A DNA stretch of 53,921 nt from Candidatus Segetimicrobium genomatis (GTDB lineage Bacteria; Sysuimicrobiota; Sysuimicrobiia; Sysuimicrobiales; Segetimicrobiaceae). The stretch is from contig VBAK01000113.1 of NCBI GenBank assembly GCA_005882275.1, forward strand, positions 1 to 53,921, in the 5' to 3' direction. The position numbers and the translations under genes were made by a program. The notes under the pieces are model-generated. The model was given only the letters and a program-made list of their open reading frames with translations, was not told where the DNA came from and ran no database searches. The number at the start of each line of letters is the position of its first letter. Within the stretch, counting starts at the first letter, position 1. This document shows, piece by piece, positions 14,731-23,398 of the stretch.

Positions 14731-17661
14731 TTATCTCTCCTTCGGTATGGCGTCCCCGTAGGGGGCCGCGCCTTCCAGAGCCTCGATGAGAGCGCGCTTC
14801 AGGTCGCGCAGCCCTTCTCTCACGACCCGGCCCAGATGAATCCGGATCACCCGGCGGCCGTGCTTGCGCAGCGATTGGAGATCTCCCAGCGCCTGGGCGC
14901 GCCGGAAGGTCCCGAAGGTGTAGGGTGACTCCGGCACGGGCGCGTCCACCGCGTCGTCGGCCGTCAACTGCACAAAGAGCCCGGTGGCGGGCCCTCCCTT
15001 GTGGTACTGGCCGGTCGAGTGCAGGAAACGCGGGCCGTACCCGAGTGTCGTCGCCAGGCGCGTGCCGTTCCGCAGGCGCAGCCGGATCGATCGGAGCGCC
15101 TGGTCCGTTGCCGGTCCCTCGGTCAGATAGGCCATCAGCGCCACATACGATCCCGGCCATCCCTGAGCCAGGAACCCGGCGAGCGACCCCGCGGCGTTCT
15201 CCTCGATTCGATCGCCGAAGACGCTCAAGGTCCCCTCGGTCAGGGCGGGCGGGTCCTCGGGGAGCCGGCCCTCCTTCCGCACGACGGCCAGCAGACGGTT
15301 GGTGTTGTCCTTGCTCTCCTGCACGTTCGGCTGGTCGAAGGGGTTGATCCCAAGAATTGCGCCGGCCGTGGCCGTGGCGATCTCCCAGCGGAAGAACTCC
15401 TGGCCCAGATCGAGCGGATCGTCGATGCGAATCGTCACCACGGGGTGCCCGGCGCGCCGGAGCGGCTCGACGCCCGGCTCCAGCCCGCCGTCCTCCCCCG
15501 AACCGTATCGAAGGTGGATGAACAGGCGGTCCTCCCCGTAGACCGACGGATCGCCCAGGGGCTCGTCCGCGACCGGAAGGAGCCCCGTGCCGGCCTTTCC
15601 CGTGCTCTCCGCGATGAGCTGCTCGAGCCACACCGCCAGCGCGGCGATGGGCGGCGCGACGAGGAACGTCACCTTATCCCGCCCCTGGCGGGCCAGTTCG
15701 CCCATGACCGCGCCGAGCGTCACCCCCGGGTTGTCCTTGGCCGGGACGCAGGACGCGCACGCATGCGCCATGTGGAGCGCCCGGTCCAGCACCCCGGCGA
15801 CATCGACCCCCCAGAGCGCCGCGGGCACCAGCCCAAAATAGGAGAGGGCCGAGTACCGGCCGCCGATATCCGCGAAGTTGAGGAACACCCGGCGATACCC
15901 GCGGCGCCTGCCCTCGACCGCGAGCGGGGTTTCGGGATCGGTGATGGCCAGGAAGTTCTCCCCGGCTCGATCTCCTTTGAGCGCCCGGAGCTTCGCGTAG
16001 AAGTACTCGCCGAATGCGGCCGGCTCGGCCGTCGTCCCGGACTTGCTCGCGACGATGAACAGGGTCTGCGCCAGGGGGACCGCGTGCTCCACCGCGAGGA
16101 TCGTCGCGGGATCGGTGGTATCGAGCACGGTCACCGGCAGTCCGCCGGGCGCCTGCGGAAACGTACGCTGGAACACCAGGGGCGCCAGGCTGCTGCCTCC
16201 CATCCCCATGTGGACGACGTGGCGGAATCCGGCGTTGCGCACGTCCGCGACGAACCGCGTGAGGTCGTCCAGGATCTCCTCCATCTTCTCAGCCACATGC
16301 AGCCACCCGAGCGCCCCGCGGATGCCCGCTGCGGCTCCGGGGTCGGCCGTCCACAGGCTGGGATCCCCACGCCAGAGGCGGGAGGCGAACTGATCCTTGT
16401 CCAGGGCCTGGAGACGGGCCTGCACGGCCGCGTCGTACGCGCCCAGGTGGAGCTCCTGCCGTGTGCGTGCCCCATCCGGCTGCCGCGCGCTCGGGTATCG
16501 CGCACCGGCCCCGCCCACCGGCTGCCCGCCGGCGGCGGTGAGCGCCCCCCGCCGCCGCTCCTCCAGCGTGGCCTCGAGGTGATCGAGCGCGGCATTGAAT
16601 TTCTGGACCCCCTCCCGTTCCAGCCGCGTGGTCACCGACCCGAGGTCGATTCCGGCATCGGGCAGGGCTGCCAGCACGCGGCGGGCGTCGGCCGCGTCTT
16701 CCGTGAGGCGCGCCGCCGGATGGCCGTGGTCGCGGTAGGCGTGCAGGGTCTCGAGGGTGAGCGTGTTCACCGTCTCCGGGCCGATCAGCGCCTCCACGTA
16801 CATCGTCTCGGGGAAGGCGGGGTTCTTCGAACTGGTGCTGGCCCACAAGAGGCGCTGGGGCCGTGCCCCGCGTCCGGTCAGGCGGCGGAACCGCTCGCCG
16901 CCCGACACCTCCTGGTAGATCTGGTAGGCGATCTTCGCGCTGGCGATCGCCACCCGGCCGTGGAGCCCCCGGGCGACCTCCCCCCGGGGTCCGCCCGCCT
17001 GCATCAGCGTCTCCAACACGGGATCCACCAGCACGTCGATGCGGCTGAGGAAGAAGCTGGCGACCGAGGCAATTCGGTCGAGAGCCCCGCCCTCCGCCGC
17101 GCGGGCATCACACCCCGCCAGGTAGGCCTCCGCCACCTCCCGGTACCGTTCCAGCCCGAACAGGAGGGTGACGTTCACGTTGATCCCTTCGCGCGTGAGG
17201 TCGCGGATCGCCGGCACGCCCTCCGGTGTCGCCGGCACCTTGATCATCACGTTTGGGCGCGCGAGCGCCGCCCAGAACCGCCGCGCCTCCGCGATGGTGC
17301 CCTCGGTATCGTTCGCGAGGCGCGGGGACACCTCCAGGCTGACGAATCCGTCCCGGCCCTGCGTCTCTTCGTACACGGGACGAAAGAGATCCGCCGCGCG
17401 CTGCACGTCTTCGATCGCGAGCGCTTCATAGATCTCGTGGGCGCTCTTGCCCTGGCGCGCCAGCTCCAGGACGGCGTCGTCGTAGTCGTGGCTCCCGGCG
17501 ATCGCCTTCTCGAAGATCGAGGGGTTGGCCGTCACCCCGCTCAGCCCGTCCTCCTCGATCAACCCGCGGATCTCGCCGGAGGCGATCATCCCGCGGCGCA
17601 GGAAGTCCAGCCAGATGCTCTGCCCGAACGCCTGGAGTTCAAGAAGCGGATGCTTGCTGAT
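14731..17661 (-). CDS. tal-pgi: Bifunctional transaldolase / glucose-6-phosphate isomerase
   Basis: 976 aa if started at ATC 17661. Residues 1-370 are transaldolase: ELQAFGQSIWLDFLRRG at the N-terminus, GVTANPSIFEKAI, and the Schiff-base Lys in VMIKVPATPEG. The rest is glucose-6-phosphate isomerase: MGMGGSSLAPLVFQ, ASKSGTTAEP, INPFDQPNVQESKDNTNRL. The fusion links the pentose phosphate pathway to glycolysis. The conserved N-terminus is encoded upstream of the first ATG (17589) with no ATG, GTG or TTG between a TGA and that ATG. GGGAGGAGG lies 7 nt before ATC 17661, so the gene appears to start at AUC. It overlaps the DUF488 gene by 23 nt. The 3' end carries a palindromic repeat copy. Confidence 0.9.
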   Translation of the reverse strand: MSKHPLLELQAFGQSIWLDFLRRGMIASGEIRGLIEEDGLSGVTANPSIFEKAIAGSHDYDDAVLELARQGKSAHEIYEALAIEDVQRAADLFRPVYEETQGRDGFVSLEVSPRLANDTEGTIAEARRFWAALARPNVMIKVPATPEGVPAIRDLTREGINVNVTLLFGLERYREVAEAYLAGCDARAAEGGALDRIASVASFFLSRIDVLVDPVLETLMQAGGPRGEVARGLHGRVAIASAKIAYQIYQEVSGGERFRRLTGRGARPQRLLWASTSSKNPAFPETMYVEALIGPETVNTLTLETLHAYRDHGHPAARLTEDAADARRVLAALPDAGIDLGSVTTRLEREGVQKFNAALDHLEATLEERRRGALTAAGGQPVGGAGARYPSARQPDGARTRQELHLGAYDAAVQARLQALDKDQFASRLWRGDPSLWTADPGAAAGIRGALGWLHVAEKMEEILDDLTRFVADVRNAGFRHVVHMGMGGSSLAPLVFQRTFPQAPGGLPVTVLDTTDPATILAVEHAVPLAQTLFIVASKSGTTAEPAAFGEYFYAKLRALKGDRAGENFLAITDPETPLAVEGRRRGYRRVFLNFADIGGRYSALSYFGLVPAALWGVDVAGVLDRALHMAHACASCVPAKDNPGVTLGAVMGELARQGRDKVTFLVAPPIAALAVWLEQLIAESTGKAGTGLLPVADEPLGDPSVYGEDRLFIHLRYGSGEDGGLEPGVEPLRRAGHPVVTIRIDDPLDLGQEFFRWEIATATAGAILGINPFDQPNVQESKDNTNRLLAVVRKEGRLPEDPPALTEGTLSVFGDRIEENAAGSLAGFLAQGWPGSYVALMAYLTEGPATDQALRSIRLRLRNGTRLATTLGYGPRFLHSTGQYHKGGPATGLFVQLTADDAVDAPVPESPYTFGTFRRAQALGDLQSLRKHGRRVIRIHLGRVVREGLRDLKRALIEALEGAAPYGDAIPKER
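14744..14765 (-). repeat. Palindromic repeat, copy B (3' end of tal-pgi)
   Basis: The minus strand reads CCCCCTACGGGGACGCCATA, a diverged copy of the family core. It encodes APYGDAIP at the C-terminus of the Tal-Pgi protein, in another frame than copies A and C. Confidence 0.5.
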
Positions 17662-18061
17662 GGCGACGCCTCCTCCCGCTGCCGGCGGAGCGCGACCTGC
17701 GGCCCGTTGATTGGATCATCCTCTCGAGGGCTTCCCTGATCACCACGGCCTGGTTGTGTGCCGGGTCGCGCGCTCCGTAGACGAGGGTGAGCGTCCCATC
17801 CCGGGCGTACCCGGCCAGCTCGTCGAGGAGGCGGCGCTTCACGGCCAGTTCGCCGAGGTACCGCTGTCGAAACTCCGTCCACTTCGCCGGGTCGTGGGCA
17901 AACCACTTCCGCAGCCCCGTGCTGGGTCCAAGATCACCGAGCCAGGCGGCGATCCTGAGCTTCTCCTTCGACACGCCCCGAGGCCAGACCCGGTCCACGA
18001 GCACCCGCGGGCCGTCGCCGGAGGAAGGCGGGTCGTATGCGCGCTTCAACCGTACCGCCAT
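17639..18061 (-). CDS. DUF488-family protein
   Basis: 140 aa. The N-terminus RLKRAYDPPSSGDGPRVLVD, with RVWPRGVSKEKLRI, is the hallmark of the short DUF488 (YeaO-like) family; KWFAHDPAKWTEFRQRY and LTLVYGARDPAHNQAVVI follow. No enzyme activity is established for the family. ATG 18061 matches the family start; ATG 18088, which overlaps the cytochrome b stop (ATGA), is also possible. The last 20 residues are basic and overlap the start of tal-pgi, including its ribosome-binding site. Confidence 0.85.
   Translation of the reverse strand: MAVRLKRAYDPPSSGDGPRVLVDRVWPRGVSKEKLRIAAWLGDLGPSTGLRKWFAHDPAKWTEFRQRYLGELAVKRRLLDELAGYARDGTLTLVYGARDPAHNQAVVIREALERMIQSTGRRSRSAGSGRRRRHQQASAS
17659..17677 (-). 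promoter_or_regulatory. Shine-Dalgarno and AUC start codon of tal-pgi
   Basis: GGGAGGAGG (17677-17669) is followed after 7 nt by ATC (17661-17659), then codons for SKHPLLELQAFGQSIWLDF. This is ideal initiation spacing for a non-standard start codon. Confidence 0.7.
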
Positions 18062-18084
18062 CCGGGAAGAGTTCCCAGGCGGGG

Positions 18085-19494
18085 TCATGGGGGAGATACT
18101 CCGGCGCTGCGGGATTTCAGGAACGCGACGAGCGCGTCCAGCTGATCCGGTGTGAGGTTTCCTGCAAAGGCCGGCATGTTCGTTCCGCCGTTGAGGATCC
18201 GCCACGTCATCTGGGCCGGCGTGAGGCGGTCGCCGACGGCGCTGAGATCGGGGCCGCGCGCGCCGCCGTAGCCGGCGATGGCGTGGCAGTACTGGCAGCC
18301 TTTGTCGTAGAACAGCCGTCCGCCCTCGGCGACAGGCCCGGTCGCCGCGCCGGTGATTCGGGCCGGGATCGGTCCCGTCGTGAAATCGGGGGACCAGGGC
18401 GCCCGGGCTCCCACGATCCACAATGTCCCGATCATCAGGCAGATCGCGAACACCGCCCCGATCGCCCACGGGCGCCGGGCGGGGCTCCGCTCACCCCGGT
18501 TCGAGACGGCGGGCACGAGCAGCAGGACGATCAGCGCCACGAGCGGCCCCAGGACCATGACATAGTTCTCGAGGTTCGGCGGAAGGAGGGCCAGCAGACC
18601 AAAGTACCAGAGCAGGTACCAGTCGGGCCGGGGATCGGCCTGGATGATGGTGGGGTCCGGCGGCTTCCCCAGTTCCGGGGGCCCGACGATCAGGGAGGCG
18701 AGGACCACCGCGCCGGCCATGCAGACGCCGAACACGATGTCCCGCCAGGCGGCATCGGGCCAGAACGGCCGGCCCTCGCGCCGGAGCAGGGCCTGATACC
18801 AGGCACGGTACGCGCGCGGATCGACCGGCCGGCCCGGCTCGGGCGGCTCCGAAATCCCGTGGCGCAGGACCAGCCAGAGGTGAATCCCGACGAACGCGAA
18901 GATCACCGCCGGGATGAAGAAGACGTGGAAGGCGAAGAAGCGGCTGAGCGTCTGCCCGCCCCAGGTGTCGCCCGCCAGCAGGAATCGGGCCAGGGCGCGG
19001 CCGATGAGCGGGAGGCGGCCCATCTGTTCTGCGGCGACCGCGATCGACCAGACCGCGGTCTGATCCCACCGCAGCAACTGCCCCGTGAACGCGAGGAGGA
19101 TCGTCACGATGAACAGGATGACGCCCGTGATCCAGTTCAGTTCCCGGGGGAACTTGTACGCGCCCATCAGAAAGGTGCGGGCCATGTGGGCGCCGATCAG
19201 CAGCACCATCGCCGACGCCCCAAAGTAGTGCATGCCCCGAAGGATTTTGCCGAAGGGCGCCTGATGGGTGATGAACTGCAGGGTATCGTAGGCGTTGCCC
19301 GTCGAGGGAATGTAGGCCAGGGCGAGCGCGATACCGGTGACGACTTGGAGCAGGAAGGCAAACAGCGTCGCGCTGCCAAACACGTAATACCATCGCGCGT
19401 CTTTGGGCACCGGGTGCCGGAGGACCGGTCCCAGGATCTGCGAGATCCCGGCCCGGTCGTCGAAGGCCCGCCATACCCGCCGCGCGATGCCCAT
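18085..19494 (-). CDS. Cytochrome b fused to a C-terminal cytochrome c domain
   Basis: 469 aa. The N-terminal part is a cytochrome b/b6 with heme-ligand helices (LRGMHYFGASAMVLLIGAHM, and FFAFHVFFIPAVIFAFVGIH), the QRWDQ-like LRWDQTAVW motif, and a subunit-IV-like half with PDWYLLWYFGLLALLPP. The C-terminal 85 residues hold a heme c motif CQYCH and a distal Met (TNMPAFAGNL). It is the quinol-oxidising core of a bc-type complex, in the membrane, with the cytochrome c domain outside. It is paired with the Rieske protein 12 nt upstream. The fusion probably replaces a separate cytochrome c1, because none is encoded nearby. Confidence 0.92.
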   Translation of the reverse strand: MGIARRVWRAFDDRAGISQILGPVLRHPVPKDARWYYVFGSATLFAFLLQVVTGIALALAYIPSTGNAYDTLQFITHQAPFGKILRGMHYFGASAMVLLIGAHMARTFLMGAYKFPRELNWITGVILFIVTILLAFTGQLLRWDQTAVWSIAVAAEQMGRLPLIGRALARFLLAGDTWGGQTLSRFFAFHVFFIPAVIFAFVGIHLWLVLRHGISEPPEPGRPVDPRAYRAWYQALLRREGRPFWPDAAWRDIVFGVCMAGAVVLASLIVGPPELGKPPDPTIIQADPRPDWYLLWYFGLLALLPPNLENYVMVLGPLVALIVLLLVPAVSNRGERSPARRPWAIGAVFAICLMIGTLWIVGARAPWSPDFTTGPIPARITGAATGPVAEGGRLFYDKGCQYCHAIAGYGGARGPDLSAVGDRLTPAQMTWRILNGGTNMPAFAGNLTPDQLDALVAFLKSRSAGVSPP

Positions 19495-19506
19495 GCCCCC
19501 GGCCCC

Positions 19507-20034
19507 TCAGGTCGTGATAGGGATTGGACTCGTCTGGATCTCCACCTGCCCGTCCCGAACCCGCACGGGATACCGGGGGAGCGGCCTTGGCGGAGGGCCG
19601 GCGGCCACCGCGCCGTCTTTGTAGTACACGCCGCCGTGGCACGGACACATGAACAGTCCGGCATCGGGCAGCCACCGCACCGGGCACCCCAGATGGGTGC
19701 AGTTGACCGTAAACGCCACGAACGTACCGTCGGGCTCCCGGCGAAGCCAGGCCGCGGTCCGGGCGACCACGCCGGCCCAGGGGAGCGGCGAGGAATCGGG
19801 AAAGTCGACCTTCACCGTCATCCCGGGCCGGAAGCTGTCGACCGCTCCCACGGGGCGCCACACCTGAGACTGCTTCTCCAAGAACGGCGCCAGCAGGAAG
19901 CCGACGACGGGGATCCCGACAATCGCGGCGCCCAACGCGCCGAGCGCAATGCTCACCCGTGTGAGAAACTCCCGGCGGCCCGGCCCCTCGGCCGGCCCCG
20001 CCCCCGATCCTGCCGGAGGATGATCACCGCTCAT
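19507..20034 (-). CDS. Rieske iron-sulfur protein
   Basis: 175 aa. A twin-Arg-like N-terminus ([17 protein letters not shown]) leads into one membrane helix. The [2Fe-2S] ligand motifs are CTHLGC (Cys, His) and CPCHGG (Cys, His) with the disulfide cysteines in place. It transfers electrons from quinol to cytochrome c in the bc complex. ATG 20034 has GGAGAG 7 nt upstream; its first codons overlap the stop of the small membrane gene by 11 nt. It is exported folded, probably by Tat. Confidence 0.93.
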   Translation of the reverse strand: MSGDHPPAGSGAGPAEGPGRREFLTRVSIALGALGAAIVGIPVVGFLLAPFLEKQSQVWRPVGAVDSFRPGMTVKVDFPDSSPLPWAGVVARTAAWLRREPDGTFVAFTVNCTHLGCPVRWLPDAGLFMCPCHGGVYYKDGAVAAGPPPRPLPRYPVRVRDGQVEIQTSPIPITT

Positions 20035-20272
20035 GGAGCAACTCTCCGACCCACCCAATCGTCGCCGCGCCGAGCAGGGCGACGCCTACTCCGGCGATCA
20101 CGTATGCGGTGACGACGCCCCACATCACCAGGACAATCCCGAGCGCTGCGACGGCGGGCCACAGGGTCCGCCTGGGCAGTGTCTCGGGCTTCGCAGGGCT
20201 CCATCCCGCGCGGAGCGACCCCTGCCTGCCGCTGGCTCCACTCTGATTGGGAGCCCCCGGATCATCGGGCAT
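20024..20272 (-). CDS. Small two-helix membrane protein in the respiratory operon
   Basis: 82 aa. A hydrophilic N-terminus (about 40 residues) is followed by two close membrane helices ([20 protein letters not shown] and [20 protein letters not shown]). Size and position between ctaG and the Rieske gene suggest an accessory subunit of the oxidase or bc complex, such as a subunit IV-like protein; sequence alone does not prove it. ATG 20272 lies inside the 3' end of ctaG. Its N-terminus contains a palindromic repeat copy, giving the peptide [12 protein letters not shown], similar to GAPNQIGADGTQ in an unrelated aminotransferase at 32.8 kb. Confidence 0.65.
   Translation of the reverse strand: MPDDPGAPNQSGASGRQGSLRAGWSPAKPETLPRRTLWPAVAALGIVLVMWGVVTAYVIAGVGVALLGAATIGWVGELLHER
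20234..20260 (-). repeat. Palindromic repeat, copy E (N-terminus of the small membrane protein)
   Basis: GGCTCCA ... GGGAGCCCCCG on the plus strand, matching the 5' half of copy C at 32834. The second, CCCCCGCAGGGGG, half is degraded. In frame within codons 4-13 of the small membrane protein gene. Confidence 0.5.
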
Positions 20273-21137
20273 GGAGTTCCCCCGCGGGCAGGACCGGGGC
20301 AGCCGGGACCGCTGCATCCGGCGCAGGCGCGCCGCCCACGACCCCATCCGCATCCTGCTCATCCCAGCGGTACCAGCGCATCAGCACCCCCAGCATGGCG
20401 CAGAGATAGACCAGGCCCCCGGGAATCCACATCAGCAACCCCCCGATCTCCTGGTCGGTCTCCGGAGAGAGTTTCCATCCGGCGCGGATGAGCGGCTTAA
20501 GGCCGAGTGGGTCCACCGGGAGCAGGTAGGCCGGGTAGAGCCCGGCCCGCGCGAAGGTCAGGACGATCCCAAGGACGCTGCAGGCGAGGGCGGCGGCGAG
20601 CAGGTAGAGCATCGCCGGCACCGGCGCCAGCCGGGCCTCGGGGAGCGGCGCCAGGATCGCCCACCAAAAGATCACGCCGGTCACGAGGAACGACAGGTGC
20701 TCGATGAGGTGCACGCCGCCGCTGTCCAGCGTTGCATTGAACAGCGCCGGGATGTGCCACACCCAGATCGCGCCGACCCCCAGCGTCCAGGCCACGACGG
20801 GCCGGCCGAGCGCCCGCGCGATCGCACGGAACGGGGCGGTCTGCCACGCCGGCGCCAAGAGGGACGCGGGCGTCCCCGCCAGCAGCAGCGGCGGCACGAT
20901 CAGGAGGAGCAGCAGATGCTGCGCCATGTGCGCGGAAAATAAATAGGTATCGGCGAGCGTGTCGAGGGGGGAATCCAGCGCGAACAGCAGCACGAACACC
21001 CCGGCCAGGAACCATCCGGCGCGCCCCTCGACGCGCCATCGCACCGCGGCCAGATACCCGATCCCAAGGGCGGCGCACCCCAGGACCACCGAGGGCTCCC
21101 AGGGCCAGGTCGCGGCGACGAACTGCCACGCCGTCAT
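20262..21137 (-). CDS. ctaG: CtaG-like cytochrome c oxidase assembly factor
   Basis: 291 aa, with about seven membrane helices. Family motifs include HMAQHLLLLLIVPPLLLAG, VWHIPALFNATL, HLIEHLSFLVTGVIFWW, and DQEIGGLLMWIPGGLVY. This is the caa3_CtaG family, which helps insert copper or assemble the aa3-type oxidase. ATG 21137 overlaps the stop of the coxA-coxC gene (ATGA). The C-terminus after residue 260 is a proline/alanine-rich tail. Confidence 0.92.
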   Translation of the reverse strand: MTAWQFVAATWPWEPSVVLGCAALGIGYLAAVRWRVEGRAGWFLAGVFVLLFALDSPLDTLADTYLFSAHMAQHLLLLLIVPPLLLAGTPASLLAPAWQTAPFRAIARALGRPVVAWTLGVGAIWVWHIPALFNATLDSGGVHLIEHLSFLVTGVIFWWAILAPLPEARLAPVPAMLYLLAAALACSVLGIVLTFARAGLYPAYLLPVDPLGLKPLIRAGWKLSPETDQEIGGLLMWIPGGLVYLCAMLGVLMRWYRWDEQDADGVVGGAPAPDAAVPAAPVLPAGELHAR

Positions 21138-23398
21138 CCCAGCACCGCCCACAGGTAGATCAGGCTGTAGATGCCGATCCAGACGGCGTCCACGAAGTGC
21201 CAGTAGAGCGCCACCGCCTCGATCGCCGCGGACGTCGGCCCCTGGAACCGGCGGGCGACCGCCAGGCCGAACAGCAGAGCCAGCAGGCAGAGCCCGAGCA
21301 GCACGTGCAGGCCGTGGAACCCCGTGAGCGTGAAGAACGTGGTCCCGAACAGGTCGCGGCTCACCGTCACGTTGGCCCGGACCAACGTCAGCCACTCCCG
21401 CCCCTGCCCCACGAGGAACAAGGCGCCCAGGATGATCGTGACGGCGAGCCACGCAATGAGCGCGCCGCCTCTTCGCTGCTCGAGGCTCTTGGCGCCCAGC
21501 CACAGGGTCGCGCTGCTGGCCACGAGAAAGACCGTGTTGATCCCCGCCCGGCCGGAATCCAGGACGCGCGCCGCCACGAGGCCGGTGTGGGCGGCGCTGT
21601 GGTAATACACGTAGGCGAGGATCAGCATGACGAAGAAGATGGCCTCGGTCCCGATGAAGCAGAGCATCCCCAGCCGCGGGAGGGACCCGGCGGCGGCCTC
21701 GTCCCCCGGCCGCGGCGCGGGACCACGGCCCCCCAGGCCGGAGAGTCGGGCGGGCGCCGGATCGGTCCGTTCGGGATGCGCCAGGTCCCACAGGGGGCGG
21801 CGGCCCCGGACCGGCGGCACCAGATCGAAGTTGTGCTCGGGCGGCGGCGACGGCGTCGCCCATTCCAGGGTCCAGGCGTTCCACGGGTTGTCCCCGGCGG
21901 GCCGGCCGGCGCGCAGGCTCGCGAACACGTTCCAGAGGAACACCAGGACCGAGAAGCCCAGGAGGTAGGCGCCGGCGGTGGAGATCATGTTGAAGCGGCC
22001 CCAGTCCGGGATGTCGGGATAGGTGAAGACGCGGCGGGGCATGCCCATCAATCCCAGGACGTGCTGGATCATGAACGTGAGGTTGAATCCCACGAACGTC
22101 AGCCAGAAGTGCCACTTGCCCCAGGCCTCCGAGAGCATGCGCCCCGTCATCTTCGGAAACCAGTAGTACAGCCCGGCGAAGACCGCGAACGCGGTCCCCC
22201 CGAAGAGCACATAGTGCATGTGGGCGACGACGTAATAGGTGTCTTCCACCTGCCAGTCGATCGGGACGGCGGTGAAGCTGACCCCGGTGATCCCGCCGAT
22301 CGTGAACATCGCCAGGAACGCCATCGCGAAGAGCATGGCGGTCGTGAACCGGATCGCCCCGCCCCACAGCGTCGCGCACCAGTTGAGCACCTTGACGCCG
22401 GTCGGGATCGCGATCAGCATGCTGGCCACGGCGAAGAAGAGGTCGGCCGTCCGTCCGAGCCCGACGGCGAACATGTGGTGCGCCCAGACCGCCAGGCTGA
22501 GGAAAGCGATGGCGCCGGTGGAGGCGGCGACGAACTCGTACCCGTAGATCGCCTTCCGCGAGAAGACGGGGATGACTTCCGAGATGATCCCGAAGGCGGG
22601 GAGGACCATGATGTAGACCTCGGGGTGCCCGAACGCCCAGAAGAAGTGCTGCCAGAGGATGGCCGATCCCCCGCCCTGAGGGGCGAAGAAATGCGCGTTG
22701 AGCTGGCGGTCGATCAGCAGCATCACCAGGGACGCGTTCAGGACCGGGAGGGCGCAGAGGATCAGGACCGAGTTGACCAGGACCATCCACGTAAACAGCG
22801 GCAGCCGGGTCAGGCGCATGCCCGGGGCGCGGAGCGCCAGGATCGTGACGATGAGGTTGATGGCGGCGGCGATCGTTCCGATCCCGGTGGCGAGCAGCCC
22901 GAGGATCCAGTAATCGACCCCGGTGGTGGTGGTGTAGGGCTTTTCGCTGAGCGGGGCATAACTGAACCATCCGGCGTCGGGCGCCCCTCCCGCGAGATAA
23001 CTGAAGTAGAGGAGGAGGCCGCCGAAGACCAGCAGCCAGAGGCTGAGGGCGTTCATCCGGGGGTAGGCGATGTCGCGCGCGCCGACCTGCAGGGGCACGA
23101 CGTAGGTGGCCAGCCCGATCAGCATCGGCATCACGACCAGGAAGATCATCGTGGTCCCGTGCATCGTGAAGAGCTGGTTGTAGGCTTCCGGGCCGAGGAA
23201 GGTGTTGTTGGGCACGGCCAGCTGGGTGCGCATCAACAGCGCTTCCACCCCGCCCACGATGAAGAACGCGAATGTGACGAGCAGGTACATGATGCCGATC
23301 TGCTTGTGATCGAGGGAGGCGATCCAGCCGTACAGGCCCCCGGCGGCGCGGTCCGCCGGCGCGGGGAGCGCCCCGGGCGGAAGCGCGATCTCCTTCAC
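21134..23398 (-). CDS. ctaDE: Cytochrome c oxidase subunit I-III fusion
   Basis: 754 aa. Residues 1-560 are subunit I: heme a His in TMHGTTMIFLV, the cross-linked His-Tyr and proton Glu in WAFGHPEVYIM, CuB HH in VWAHHMFAVG, K-channel Lys in IPTGVKVLNW, and the HxH of YYVVAHMHYVL. Residues about 590-754 are subunit III, ending in GFHGLHVLLGL and VALYWHFVDAVWIGIYSLIY. It is an A-type proton-pumping oxidase. GTG 23398 overlaps the coxB stop (GTGA). The fused I-III form is found in several bacterial groups and guarantees 1:1 assembly. Confidence 0.95.
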   Translation of the reverse strand: MKEIALPPGALPAPADRAAGGLYGWIASLDHKQIGIMYLLVTFAFFIVGGVEALLMRTQLAVPNNTFLGPEAYNQLFTMHGTTMIFLVVMPMLIGLATYVVPLQVGARDIAYPRMNALSLWLLVFGGLLLYFSYLAGGAPDAGWFSYAPLSEKPYTTTTGVDYWILGLLATGIGTIAAAINLIVTILALRAPGMRLTRLPLFTWMVLVNSVLILCALPVLNASLVMLLIDRQLNAHFFAPQGGGSAILWQHFFWAFGHPEVYIMVLPAFGIISEVIPVFSRKAIYGYEFVAASTGAIAFLSLAVWAHHMFAVGLGRTADLFFAVASMLIAIPTGVKVLNWCATLWGGAIRFTTAMLFAMAFLAMFTIGGITGVSFTAVPIDWQVEDTYYVVAHMHYVLFGGTAFAVFAGLYYWFPKMTGRMLSEAWGKWHFWLTFVGFNLTFMIQHVLGLMGMPRRVFTYPDIPDWGRFNMISTAGAYLLGFSVLVFLWNVFASLRAGRPAGDNPWNAWTLEWATPSPPPEHNFDLVPPVRGRRPLWDLAHPERTDPAPARLSGLGGRGPAPRPGDEAAAGSLPRLGMLCFIGTEAIFFVMLILAYVYYHSAAHTGLVAARVLDSGRAGINTVFLVASSATLWLGAKSLEQRRGGALIAWLAVTIILGALFLVGQGREWLTLVRANVTVSRDLFGTTFFTLTGFHGLHVLLGLCLLALLFGLAVARRFQGPTSAAIEAVALYWHFVDAVWIGIYSLIYLWAVLG

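Noticed and set aside
17587..17589. ATG as the start of tal-pgi
   Set aside because: It would remove the conserved transaldolase N-terminus and has no Shine-Dalgarno; ATC 17661 fits better.
15001..17739. 912-codon plus-strand open frame opposite tal-pgi
   Set aside because: Antisense shadow without recognisable motifs.
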